From: Rothia mucilaginosa ATCC 25296 | Lineage (GTDB): Bacteria > Actinomycetota > Actinomycetes > Actinomycetales > Micrococcaceae | NCBI RefSeq assembly: GCF_000175615.1 | Contig: NZ_ACVO01000015.1 | Coordinates: 62,001-126,000 of the forward strand | DNA: 64,000 bases | Direction: 5' to 3' | In this document: positions 9,023 through 17,376 of the stretch, in pieces | Position numbering within the stretch: the stretch's first letter is position 1 | How the letters are laid out: each line of letters opens with the position of its first letter | Translations under genes and position numbers: made by a program | Notes under the pieces: model-generated | Database searches by the model: none | What the model was told of the DNA's origin: nothing | Seen by the model: only the letters and a program-made list of their open reading frames with translations

Positions 9023-10999
9023 TTATTGTTCATTGACCTCGCGGGGCTTCTGCGCGGGGTTGGTGACCAGCGGTTCGTCCTGGGTGATGGGCTCGGCGTC
9101 ACCGTTCAGGTCGTAGACCTGGGCATCTTCGGGGATTTCCATGGCGGGCGCGCCGGGAATCCGGTCGTAGTCACCGGTGAGGCTCTCGCCGTTGGCTCCT
9201 GCCGTGAGAGCTTCTGCGGTTGCTTCGGCTGCCTCGTCGGCGGCGGCTCTATCGGCAATCTTAGTGTTAGATGCGCCTGCGCTCAGTCCCTTAGAGATCA
9301 CCTTGATCGTCTTGCGCGGTCGCAGGTAGGTCACCCTACCGTTCGCGTCCAGGTTTCCAGCCTGTTTAGCCAGTTTGAAGCTGTTGATAATGCCTCGTCC
9401 ACAGAAGTACTTATCGCATTTGATGCGGTTCGTCCCCATGAGGGTGAACGCCTCCTCGACCTGCTTAGTGGTCATGGAGGTGCCGTTGACCAGCTGCTGT
9501 GCCAGCAGAGCGGAGACGTGCGGTGCCGACATGGAGGTGCCGCTCTCATAGTCGTAGCTGAACTTAGTGTTATCAGGGCGGTCGAGGCTGTTCATGGACA
9601 GGGTGAGGATGTCCTCACCCGGTGCCGAGATGTTAACCCTCGTGCCGTAGTTGGAGAACGAAGCTCGCGTGCCAGCCTTGGTGGTTGCACCAACCGTGAT
9701 GACGCCCATGCAGTTGGCGGGCGCGTACTTGGACGCCTCCGTGTTGCCGTTACCTGCCGCGGCGACCACGATTGCGCCCTTGGAGCGGGCGATGTTGATG
9801 GCGCGCTGGTAAGCGGCGGGGCACTGGGTTACGGTGCCGATGGACATGTTGATAATCTTGGCGGGGTAGGTGTTGTCCGGCACGCCGTCAACGTGTCCGC
9901 CGGCAGCCCAAATGATGGCGTCGGCAATGTCGGAGGTGCGGCCACCGCATCGGCCCAGCACGCGCACGGGCTGTACGCGGGCGAGGTCGGCGGTACCAAC
10001 CATGCCCATGCCGTTATTGCCGCGGGCGCCGATAATGCCGGCAACGCTGGTGCCGTGCCAGGTGGAGGTGTGGGCGTTCGCCTGATCCTTGCAGAGGTTG
10101 TAGGGTGCGTAGTCGCCTTCATCCCTGGGGTTGGGGTCGCGGCCGTTGCCGTCGCGGGCGCTGAGCGGGTCGCTGATGAAGTCGTAGCCGTTCGCCATGC
10201 CGGTGACCAGGTCGGGGTGCGGCACATAGCCGGTGTCGAGTACGGCGACCTTCACGTATGCGCCGCGGCGCAGGCGCGCATTACCGGTGTTCTGAACGCC
10301 GGTGGTGGGGTTGGTGAGGTTCCACTGCTTGCTGTACTGCGGGTCGTTGAACTGGAAGGTGATGTCGCCCTCTGCGGCGGGGTAGTTGATGTAGTCGGGC
10401 TCGACGGAGGCTACGTCCGGGTCGGAGGCGACCTTCGCCATGAACTCCTTCGCCTCGTTTTTGTTGAGGGTTTTGGAGGTCTGGATGACGGCGTCATCGG
10501 TGGAGGTACTGCGCAGGATTTGAGTGTCAACGTTCAGAGATTCACTGGCAACATCAACGGTGTCTTTAACGTCATTAGCAATGTCTTGGATTGCATCCCG
10601 ATTGCCTTCGTTCTGCTGCTTACGCTGCTTGGCTTCGTCGGTGTAGGTGACGATGAATCGGTCGAAGTTCTGCTGGGGAAGCGTGCCGGGGGCTGCCGCG
10701 GTGGGGGTGTTGGGGCGTGCCGTGCCGTTGCGCGTGAGGGTGAGGGGGCTGACGGGCCCTTCAATCTGGGGCGCTGCCTGAGCTGCTGCCAGGGTGGCTT
10801 CGTCGCTGGGTGCCTGCGCGAGGACTGCGGGTAGGTCGCCTCCGAAGAGGAGTGCGCCGGCGGCGAGCAGGCTCATGGCTGCGTGTGCGGGGCGCTTGCG
10901 GCGGCGGTTATCGGGGCAGGGGTCATCGGTGCGGCGGTTATCGGGGTAGTGGCGAGGAGGTGTTTCGGTGCGCTGCGCACCGATGTATGGAAGCCTCAT
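9023..10999 (-). CDS. Secreted subtilisin-like S8 serine protease 3 with acidic C-terminal extension
   Basis: 658 residues from the ATG at 10999, which has AGGAGA six bases upstream; the upstream in-frame codons do not resemble a signal. A long Arg-rich n-region (RRRKRP) precedes a hydrophobic segment (about 40-62, ending AVLAQA). I9-like propeptide about 111-202, catalytic Asp255 (VLDTG), His315 (WHGTSVAG instead of the usual HGTHVAG), Asn417 and Ser489 (GTSMSAPH). About 110 residues beyond the protease domain are Ala/Glu/Asp-rich and acidic, the opposite charge of protease 2's tail. It is more diverged than the other two and may have a different substrate or location. Confidence 0.94.
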   Translation of the reverse strand: MRLPYIGAQRTETPPRHYPDNRRTDDPCPDNRRRKRPAHAAMSLLAAGALLFGGDLPAVLAQAPSDEATLAAAQAAPQIEGPVSPLTLTRNGTARPNTPTAAAPGTLPQQNFDRFIVTYTDEAKQRKQQNEGNRDAIQDIANDVKDTVDVASESLNVDTQILRSTSTDDAVIQTSKTLNKNEAKEFMAKVASDPDVASVEPDYINYPAAEGDITFQFNDPQYSKQWNLTNPTTGVQNTGNARLRRGAYVKVAVLDTGYVPHPDLVTGMANGYDFISDPLSARDGNGRDPNPRDEGDYAPYNLCKDQANAHTSTWHGTSVAGIIGARGNNGMGMVGTADLARVQPVRVLGRCGGRTSDIADAIIWAAGGHVDGVPDNTYPAKIINMSIGTVTQCPAAYQRAINIARSKGAIVVAAAGNGNTEASKYAPANCMGVITVGATTKAGTRASFSNYGTRVNISAPGEDILTLSMNSLDRPDNTKFSYDYESGTSMSAPHVSALLAQQLVNGTSMTTKQVEEAFTLMGTNRIKCDKYFCGRGIINSFKLAKQAGNLDANGRVTYLRPRKTIKVISKGLSAGASNTKIADRAAADEAAEATAEALTAGANGESLTGDYDRIPGAPAMEIPEDAQVYDLNGDAEPITQDEPLVTNPAQKPREVNEQ

Positions 11000-11639
11000 C
11001 TGGTTCTCCTGATGTAGGTGGTATGCGAACTGTGTGATGTGTACTGGTGTTTCCGTCTGTAGGTGCACGAGGTGCGCATAGGGTTTTTGCGGGGCGGCAA
11101 AGGGGCCTGTTTTTGGGCGCGCTGAAGTAATGAATGGGGTGAGGGAATAGTGTTTTGTAGACCCTTTTTCGTACCGAAAGAACCCTTTTTTTGGACGGTG
11201 TGCAACGTACATTTCTAAGGTATCACTTCAAGGTGAACTTGAGGGATTTTTGAGGTGCTTTTCACGGGTTAATGTGCAGAAAATCAACCTCTGGAGGCTG
11301 AATAGCGCCCAATGATTGAGAGTTTATGTAAGTAAAGCTTGAGGGTTGGAATATGCGAGGCAGGATATGCGGTACCTCTTGCTGACAGGGGAGAGAAATA
11401 AATGTTTTAACACTGTAGTGTAAGCACTAGAATGCATTAAAAATGCAGTTGATAGCAAAAAATAAAAATAGCCTGAAATGCGCGTGAAAATAAATAAAAA
11501 GCTGGCATCAATACGCTGGACAGCACGCACCGCCGGTAGACACACAGACCGGGGCGGCCACCGCGTTGGTGACCGCCCCGGTCTATAGAATCATCAGCAC
11601 CAGCACGCTGGCGCTCGCTACCTACTGGAGAAAGCGTCC
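11000..11639. other. AT-rich upstream region of protease 3 and end of purM unit
   Basis: The stretch next to protease 3 holds its promoter. An inverted repeat at 11547-11583 (GACCGGGGCGG with CCGCCCCGGTC) follows purM in its direction of transcription and is its probable terminator, though the T-run is poor. Between 11280 and 11520 the DNA is AT-rich with ATGCATT/AATGCA words like those at 6.5 kb. I see no gene. Confidence 0.5.
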
Positions 11640-12785
11640 TTAGGAAGCGTAGGAGCCCAGCAGGCGAACCGCGCCGCCGTCCACGCCCTTAGCGCCCTGA
11701 ACGTAATCAGGGTTGTTAGCCTCGGGCTCACCGGCGGCAACAACGTCACCCATAATCCAGGAGGGGATACCGCGGTCGTTCAGACGCTTGGTAGCAGCCT
11801 CAGCCACGGAGGGGTCAACGATAGCAATCATGCCCACGCCCAGGTTCAGGGTGCGCTCCAGGTCGGCAAGGGGCACGTTGCCCAGCGAACCAATCAGGGA
11901 GAAGATGGCGGGAATCTGCCAGGTGGAGCGGTCCACGCGACCCTCCAGGCCCTGGGGCAGAACGCGAGCCAGGTTAGCAGCCAGGCCGCCGCCGGTCACG
12001 TGCGAGAAGCCGCGTACACCGCTGTCGGTGGTGCCGTCTTCGCCGTTGACGGGGAATGCTGCCGCCAGGTCCAGGCAGTCTGCAGCGTACACGCGGGTGG
12101 GTTCGAGCAGTTCTTCACCGATGGTGCGGCCCAGCTCGTCCACCTGGCGCTCCAGACCCCAGCCGGCAACGTTCAGAACCTTGCGGACCAGGGAGTAGCC
12201 GTTGGAGTGAATACCGGAGGACGCCATAGCAATCAGCACGTCGCCCTCACGCACGCGGTCCGGGCCGAGCAGCTCGTCAGCCTCAACCAGACCGGTTGCC
12301 GCGCCCGCAACATCGTACTCGTCTTCTGCGAGCAGGCCGGGGTGCTCAGCGGTTTCGCCGCCAACCAGGGCGGTGCCAGCCTGTGCACATGCGCCAGCGA
12401 TACCGCGCACAATGTCAGCGATACGCTCGGGAACGACCTTGCCGGTGGCAATGTAGTCGGTCATGAACAGCGGCTTAGCGCCGCACACGACGATGTCGTC
12501 CACGACCATGCCGACCAGGTCGTAACCGATGGTGTCGTGAATATCGAGTGCCTGCGCAATAGCGACCTTGGTGCCCACACCGTCAGTAGAGGTGGCAAGG
12601 TAGGGCTTGCGGTACTTGACCAGCTCGGAGACGTCGTACAGGCCCGCGAAGCCGCCCACGCCACCAACGACGGAGGAGTTGTGGGTTGCCTTGATAGCGC
12701 CCTTCATCAGCTCAACGGCGCGATCGCCAGCCTCTACGTCAACACCTGCGCTTGCGTAGGTTACGGTGGTGGTGTTCTCGCTCAT
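11640..12785 (-). CDS. purM: Phosphoribosylformylglycinamidine cyclo-ligase (AIR synthetase)
   Basis: 381 residues. Converts FGAM to AIR with ATP in purine synthesis. Starts at ATG 12785 with GAAGGA upstream, overlapping the purF stop as TAATG, so translation is coupled. PurM hallmarks are YASAGVDVEAGDRAV, LATSTDGVGTK, the VDDIVVCGAKPLFMTDY stretch, ALVGGETAEHPG, IHSNGYSLVRKV and HVTGGGLAANLARVLP. Length is slightly above the bacterial norm of about 345-355. Transcribed with purF. Confidence 0.97.
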   Translation of the reverse strand: MSENTTTVTYASAGVDVEAGDRAVELMKGAIKATHNSSVVGGVGGFAGLYDVSELVKYRKPYLATSTDGVGTKVAIAQALDIHDTIGYDLVGMVVDDIVVCGAKPLFMTDYIATGKVVPERIADIVRGIAGACAQAGTALVGGETAEHPGLLAEDEYDVAGAATGLVEADELLGPDRVREGDVLIAMASSGIHSNGYSLVRKVLNVAGWGLERQVDELGRTIGEELLEPTRVYAADCLDLAAAFPVNGEDGTTDSGVRGFSHVTGGGLAANLARVLPQGLEGRVDRSTWQIPAIFSLIGSLGNVPLADLERTLNLGVGMIAIVDPSVAEAATKRLNDRGIPSWIMGDVVAAGEPEANNPDYVQGAKGVDGGAVRLLGSYAS

Positions 12786-14536
12786 TAGGATTCCTTCGGG
12801 GTAGTGGTAGCGGAGGAGTTTGCGGGGGTGCGGTCCTGCTCGGTGAGCAGTGCCTCGAGGTCGGCGTCGGGGCCGGGGTTGCACATGCCCATACCGGCAT
12901 CGTCTGCGGCAATCTGTACTGCGGAGGGGTCGAACTTCGTTTCGAGAGTTTCGGTACCTTCGCGGGTTTCAATGGAGACAGCCTCGGCGTGCTCGGGCTT
13001 GGAGGGAACGGGACGTTCCACGGTCACCTCTGCCGCCTTACCGGCGAGGGGGCCGCCCTTGCCCTTTTCTTCAGCGTCAAAGAGGGACTTGCCGCGTCGT
13101 TCCTCGCTGGGCAGTTCAATCGGGTATTCGCCGGTGAAGCATGCGGTGCACATGTTTTCGGTGGGCTGTTCGGTGGCTGCCATCATGCCGTCCTGGGAGA
13201 TGAAGCCGAGCGAGTCGGCACCCAGGGAGGAGGCGATTTCGTCCACGGACAGGCCGTTAGCGATCAGCTCCGCGCGGGAGGCGAAGTCAATACCGTAGAA
13301 GCAGGGCCACTTTACGGGCGGGGAGGAGATGCGCACGTGCACTTCCTTAGCGCCGGCTTCGCGGAGCATACGCACGAGGGCGCGCTGGGTGTTACCGCGA
13401 ACGATGGAGTCGTCAATAACGACGAGGCGCTTGCCAGCAACCACGGACTTGAGCGGGTTCAGCTTCAGACGGATACCGAGCTGGCGGATGGTCTGCGAGG
13501 GCTGAATGAAGGTTCGACCCACGTAAGCGTTCTTGACCAGACCGTTACCGTAAGGAATGCCGGACTCTTCGGCGTAACCGATAGCAGCCGGAACACCGGA
13601 TTCGGGGGTGGGCATGACCAGGTCAGCTTCGACGGCGTGTTCGCGGGCGAGCTGACGGCCCATTTCTACGCGGGATTCGTAGACGCTACGGCCGGAGATG
13701 GTGGTGTCCGGGCGAGCGAGGTAAACGTACTCGAAGACGCAACCTGCGGGCTTAGCCTCAGCGAAGCGCTGGGAGCGCAGGCCGTTCTCGTCGATGGTGA
13801 GGAATTCGCCGGGCTCAACTTCACGCACGAAGGACGCGCCGACAATGTCGAGTGCCGCGGTTTCGGATGCGACAACCCAGCCGCGCTCCAGGCGACCGAG
13901 TACGAGGGGGCGTACACCCTGCGGGTCGCGTGCGGCGTAGAGGGTGTTCTCATCCATGAAGGTGAGGCAGAAGGCACCGCGCAGGGTCGGCAGCAGGTCG
14001 AGTGCTGCTTCTTCGAGGGAATCGAAGTCGTGCTCCGCCAGCAGGGCGGTGACGAGTGCGGTGTCGGTGGTGTTGCCCTGGGCGAGTTCGCCGTGCTTGG
14101 GGGGCTTGCCGCCATTCTTAGCGATGACTCGGTCGTAGAGATCAGCCGAGTTGGTGAGGTTACCGTTGTGCGCCAGGCAGAGCGTGCCGTGCGGGGTGGT
14201 ACCGAGAGTCGGCTGTGCGTTAGCCCAGTGGGATGCGCCGGTGGTGGAGTATCGGGCGTGGCCGATAGCGTGGTCGCCGGGCATGGAGCTGAGGGTGGCT
14301 TCGTCAAAGACCTGGGAGACGAGTCCCATATCTTTGTACACGTGGATACGTTTGCCGTTACTGGTTGCGATACCTGCTGATTCCTGGCCGCGGTGCTGGA
14401 GTGCGTACAGGCCGTAGTAGGTTAGCTTTGCCACGTCCTCGCCGGGTGCCCAGACGCCGAAGACGCCGCAGGCGTCCTTGGGGCCGTGGTCAATCGGATC
14501 GAGGTCGTGAGTGAGTTTTCCGTCGGGGCGAATCAA
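12785..14536 (-). CDS. purF: Amidophosphoribosyltransferase
   Basis: 583 residues. First committed step of purine synthesis, PRPP plus glutamine to phosphoribosylamine. A short propeptide precedes the N-terminal nucleophile Cys23 (DACGVFGVW). The Ntn glutaminase domain is followed by a PRPP-binding transferase domain with VVIDDSIVRGNT and by NMCTACFTGEYP, a cysteine region typical of the Fe-S type. The start is TTG at 14536; no other initiator lies between it and Cys23, so it is accepted. The protein carries an acidic, Ser/Thr/Pro-rich extension of roughly 100 residues beyond the normal end. Confidence 0.96.
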   Translation of the reverse strand: MIRPDGKLTHDLDPIDHGPKDACGVFGVWAPGEDVAKLTYYGLYALQHRGQESAGIATSNGKRIHVYKDMGLVSQVFDEATLSSMPGDHAIGHARYSTTGASHWANAQPTLGTTPHGTLCLAHNGNLTNSADLYDRVIAKNGGKPPKHGELAQGNTTDTALVTALLAEHDFDSLEEAALDLLPTLRGAFCLTFMDENTLYAARDPQGVRPLVLGRLERGWVVASETAALDIVGASFVREVEPGEFLTIDENGLRSQRFAEAKPAGCVFEYVYLARPDTTISGRSVYESRVEMGRQLAREHAVEADLVMPTPESGVPAAIGYAEESGIPYGNGLVKNAYVGRTFIQPSQTIRQLGIRLKLNPLKSVVAGKRLVVIDDSIVRGNTQRALVRMLREAGAKEVHVRISSPPVKWPCFYGIDFASRAELIANGLSVDEIASSLGADSLGFISQDGMMAATEQPTENMCTACFTGEYPIELPSEERRGKSLFDAEEKGKGGPLAGKAAEVTVERPVPSKPEHAEAVSIETREGTETLETKFDPSAVQIAADDAGMGMCNPGPDADLEALLTEQDRTPANSSATTTPKES

Positions 14537-14776
14537 TTCACTTCTTTTCGACGTTGGGACTGCGGATGCGTCTGCGCAGGCGCAAGATTAGGGCGTGTTG
14601 CCGCACTCACACCTGCCTGCGTGTGCCGTAGCATACACCAGACCTTTAAAAGTGTACCGGGTTTCGGGGTCGATGCGGTGAAGGATATGCTAAATACCTC
14701 AGGATGGACCGCTAGAACGGGCAACAAACACACCAAATCACGAAAACTGCGTGGGCCTGCGGGCTCGTAGCAAGTT

Positions 14777-15202
14777 CTAGAAAAGCGGCAACAGGCCCGA
14801 AAGATCACTGCGCTCGCCCGAAGCGTCCAGCGCACCGGCACCCACCGCCTGCGCCCACGAACACGCACCCAGCACCAGCGCCGCCCACACGAGCGGGCGC
14901 GCCTCCACCACGGACGGCGGGGTGCCGCGCGTATGGCGAGGACCCGCCACGCACTGGGTCACACCCAGCGGGGGCACACGCACCTCCACACTATTGCCGG
15001 GGGCTAGGGTGGCCAGCTCTTCGAGGGTAAAACGCACGAAGGTTGCGCGCACGGAGCGGGGGAGCGCCGCGAACGCCTGTTCTATTTCGACGGGTACGAG
15101 TGCGGTCTCGGAAGGCTCAGAATCAAAGGAAGCGAAGAGTGCGCGCACTTTGCGCACCGCCGCCATGCCCGCCTCTTCGCTGGTTTTGCGTCGAATAGCC
15201 AC
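14777..15202 (-). CDS. Sterol carrier family protein (bacterial SCP ortholog type)
   Basis: 141 residues, GTG start, GGAAAG ribosome-binding site. The first 60 residues (MAIRRKTSEEAG, then IEQAFAALPRSVRATFVRFTLEELA) and the following PPLGVTQCV, RHTRGTPPSVVE and W-rich C-terminal helix match a small actinobacterial family with a sterol-carrier fold that is often encoded near purF. Ligand and role are unknown; the fold suggests hydrophobic-ligand binding. It begins 2 bases after the asparaginase stop, so the pair is an operon. Confidence 0.8.
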   Translation of the reverse strand: MAIRRKTSEEAGMAAVRKVRALFASFDSEPSETALVPVEIEQAFAALPRSVRATFVRFTLEELATLAPGNSVEVRVPPLGVTQCVAGPRHTRGTPPSVVEARPLVWAALVLGACSWAQAVGAGALDASGERSDLSGLLPLF

Positions 15203-15204
15203 GG

Positions 15205-16314
15205 CTACTTTCCCTCCGGAGCTTCAGTAAAAAGCTCCTCGTGCACGCGCAGCTCGCCCACCTCAACCGGCTTGCCGTCTACGTAACCGCCGGTCACCGG
15301 ACGCACCACCAGCGCGAGTAGGCGCTCGCATTCCTCGGCGCTCAGGTAGCCGCCAGCAGCGAGAGCGCGCAGTGCCACGGCGTACATGGCGCGGGGCGAA
15401 CCGTCGCTCATCTTCACCACCACGGACGCGCCCGAACGCAGACCAATGCAGAGCACGCCCTCCGCGCCGCCCTTGACGATCGCGTCCAGTTCTTCGCTGA
15501 GCACGGTGTCGGGGGAACCGGGTGCCTGAATCAGCTCGGGGTAGTCCACCATGGCGGTCGCGACCGTGGAGGCGCGCGCATCCGCCCCGAGGTTGCGGAT
15601 TGCCGCACCCAGGGTCGAATAGGCGCGTGCGGCACCGGCAAGGGAGACGGCGTGCACGGGCGCACCGCAGCCGTCAACGCCGATAGCGGCTACCGGTTCG
15701 CCGGTGAACGCCTCAATCTCTTCGGTGATGACCTGCTGCAGCGGGTGGGCGGGGTCGAGGTAGTTGTGCAGGGTCCAGTTCTGCGAGCCCTCTTCGAGGT
15801 CGCCGCGCTCAAGCTTTGCGGTGCACGCCCACAGGAACGCGGCGTGCTTGCCGGAGCAGGGGTGCGCCAGGGCAGTAGCGGCAAGGTTCGCCTGAACCAT
15901 TGCCTGGCGTGCCTGCTTGTCGGAGGGGAGCGTGGGCTTGAGCGCCAGGTTCGCCGGGGTGAGCGGGTTGGTTTCGGTGCTGCCCTGGGTGAGTACGTCC
16001 TGCACAGCGCGCATCTGCTCGAAGGTGCCTCGATGCGAGCCGCAGGCGATGGCGACCTGGGAGCCGCGCAGGGGCGCGCCCGCCTTCATGGATCCGATGG
16101 CCTGCAACGGTTTGGCGGCGGAGCGCAGGTAGAAGGGCTCGTGAATGTCGCCGAGGGCAAGCTGAACATCACCGTCGGGGCCTAGCAGGATGAGGCGGCC
16201 GCGGTGGCGTGCCTCGACAAAGTTGTTGCGGGTGAGCTGCGCGAGTTCTACGTCGAAGGCGCTGCTGTGGTCGGTGGTGTGAGTGGTTGCCTGTGGGGTG
16301 GTGCTGTTGGTCAT
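15205..16314 (-). CDS. Asparaginase (asparaginase II family)
   Basis: 369 residues of the PF06089 type, distinct from the classical AnsA/AnsB fold: VEARHRGRLILLG, FYLRSAAKPLQAI, IACGSHRG, HPCSGKHAAFLWAC, GVDGCGAPVHAVSLAGAARAY and EGVLCIGLRSGASVVVKMSDG. It probably hydrolyses L-asparagine to aspartate and ammonia in the cytoplasm; aspartate feeds purine synthesis, which may explain its place among pur genes. There is no Shine-Dalgarno sequence; TAAACT at 16321-16326 lies 6 bases before the ATG, suggesting a leaderless mRNA. Confidence 0.9.
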   Translation of the reverse strand: MTNSTTPQATTHTTDHSSAFDVELAQLTRNNFVEARHRGRLILLGPDGDVQLALGDIHEPFYLRSAAKPLQAIGSMKAGAPLRGSQVAIACGSHRGTFEQMRAVQDVLTQGSTETNPLTPANLALKPTLPSDKQARQAMVQANLAATALAHPCSGKHAAFLWACTAKLERGDLEEGSQNWTLHNYLDPAHPLQQVITEEIEAFTGEPVAAIGVDGCGAPVHAVSLAGAARAYSTLGAAIRNLGADARASTVATAMVDYPELIQAPGSPDTVLSEELDAIVKGGAEGVLCIGLRSGASVVVKMSDGSPRAMYAVALRALAAGGYLSAEECERLLALVVRPVTGGYVDGKPVEVGELRVHEELFTEAPEGK

Positions 16315-16884
16315 TCTTCTAGTTTAAACGGGGCGTGCGGCTTGACCCTATTCGTGCTCAGCGGCGCGGAACTAGGATAGGCTGGCGCGGTCGAGGGAGA
16401 GCCCTGTGAAGAGATTCACGCCCACTACGGGTTGAAGTTATGAGTAACTCATTTTTATAATTGAAGTGTGCTCAAGCGCAACGGGTAAGACTAAGGTAAG
16501 TGAGCGAGGCACAGCCCGCACGAACCGAAAAACCCAGCACCGCATAGGACCGACCACGATCGACGCCCGACGAACCATTCCGGCGCCTCGACGTACCGCC
16601 TCATGAATACGGCGATGACCAAGGCAGCGGCAGATGAGCAAAACCCCACCCCGTCAATCGATGAGCTATGAGTGTATCCACGGTTCATCATCTCTGACAT
16701 GCCCCAATATGCAGTCTGAGAACGGGCGTATGTATCCAGTTAGGAAAATGATGCGGCCCCGGGGTCCTATATCTAAGCAAAACTAGTTAGACGTGACCCG
16801 GTACGAGTATGCATCGCTTAATGCCCCTTACCCCTCAACTCACTCTTGATTGGTGAGCGGCAAACCATGTAAAGGAGTACATCC
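16315..16884. other. 570-base region between asparaginase and SemiSWEET; nothing recognised beyond promoters
   Basis: Holds the -10 box of the leaderless asparaginase gene (TAAACT, 16321-16326) and presumably a long leader of the SemiSWEET gene. A small inverted repeat AGTTA-N4-TAACT lies near 16435-16450. Short open frames on the minus strand (16438-16700) lack ribosome-binding sites. No tRNA or known riboswitch pattern was recognised. Confidence 0.4.
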
Positions 16885-17226
16885 ATGGCAGAGCAGAACA
16901 ACACCTCCGCAAACACCTCCGCACAGAACACCTCCCCCAAGGGCGGTTTGAGCGCAGAATCTGAATTCCACGCAAAGTTTTTCCCCATCCTGGCTCGCGT
17001 TGCTTCTGTGACTGCAGTGCTCATGTACGTCTTCTACTTCCCGCAGATTATCGGTAACCTGAACGGTCACAAGGGTGACTGGATTCAGCCTCTGGTTGCT
17101 GCTGTGAACTGCACCCTGTGGGTTCTGTACGGCCTGTGGCGCCCCAAGAAGGATGTTCCGATTATCATCGCGAACCTCCCGGGTATTGTCTTCGGTGGTG
17201 TGGCTGCTATTACCGCCCTCATCTAA
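16885..17226 (+). CDS. SemiSWEET-type sugar transporter
   Basis: 113 residues: a polar Ser/Asn/Thr-rich N-terminus (1-25) and one triple-helix bundle with helices at about 33-52, 62-80 and 88-112. It carries the PQ-loop signature YFPQII in helix 1, NCTLWVLYGLW in helix 2 and NLPGIVFG in helix 3, as in bacterial SemiSWEETs, which dimerise to make a passive sugar channel in the cytoplasmic membrane. The start is clear: AAAGGAG eight bases before ATG. The substrate cannot be read from sequence. It sits alone between asparaginase and purD. Confidence 0.88.
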   Translation: MAEQNNTSANTSAQNTSPKGGLSAESEFHAKFFPILARVASVTAVLMYVFYFPQIIGNLNGHKGDWIQPLVAAVNCTLWVLYGLWRPKKDVPIIIANLPGIVFGGVAAITALI

Positions 17227-17352
17227 GGCTTTAGCTTGATTCGGTAGCTTCGGTTACCGCGCCGTGCGGCTCTTCTCTAGCGTGCATTCGTGCGAATGTG
17301 CCGCTACATGAGAAGGGCCGCATTTTTAGTGTGCTCAGCTCACATTTTTGAG

Positions 17353-17369
17353 AGGGTACCGGGTACCCT
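17353..17369. promoter_or_regulatory. Perfect inverted repeat over the purD -10/start region
   Basis: AGGGTACC-G-GGTACCCT ends 7 bases before the purD ATG. Its right arm contains TACCCT (17364-17369), which sits where the -10 box of a leaderless mRNA would be. A protein bound here would block purD transcription; alternatively the stem would occlude the start. Confidence 0.5.
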
Positions 17370-17376
17370 AAATACT

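Noticed and set aside
8951..10834. Long open frame opposite protease 3 (627 codons)
   Set aside because: Begins inside a terminator hairpin and runs antisense to a gene with a full catalytic site.
12752..14380. Open frame opposite purF (542 codons)
   Set aside because: Antisense shadow of a well-conserved gene; no recognisable domain.
16380..16440. Possible riboswitch-like GGAGAG sequence before SemiSWEET
   Set aside because: Could not be matched to the conserved core of glycine, TPP or other classes, and it lies over 400 bases from the gene.
16438..16700. Two short minus-strand frames in the asparaginase-SemiSWEET gap
   Set aside because: No ribosome-binding sites, overlapping each other, no similarity recognised.
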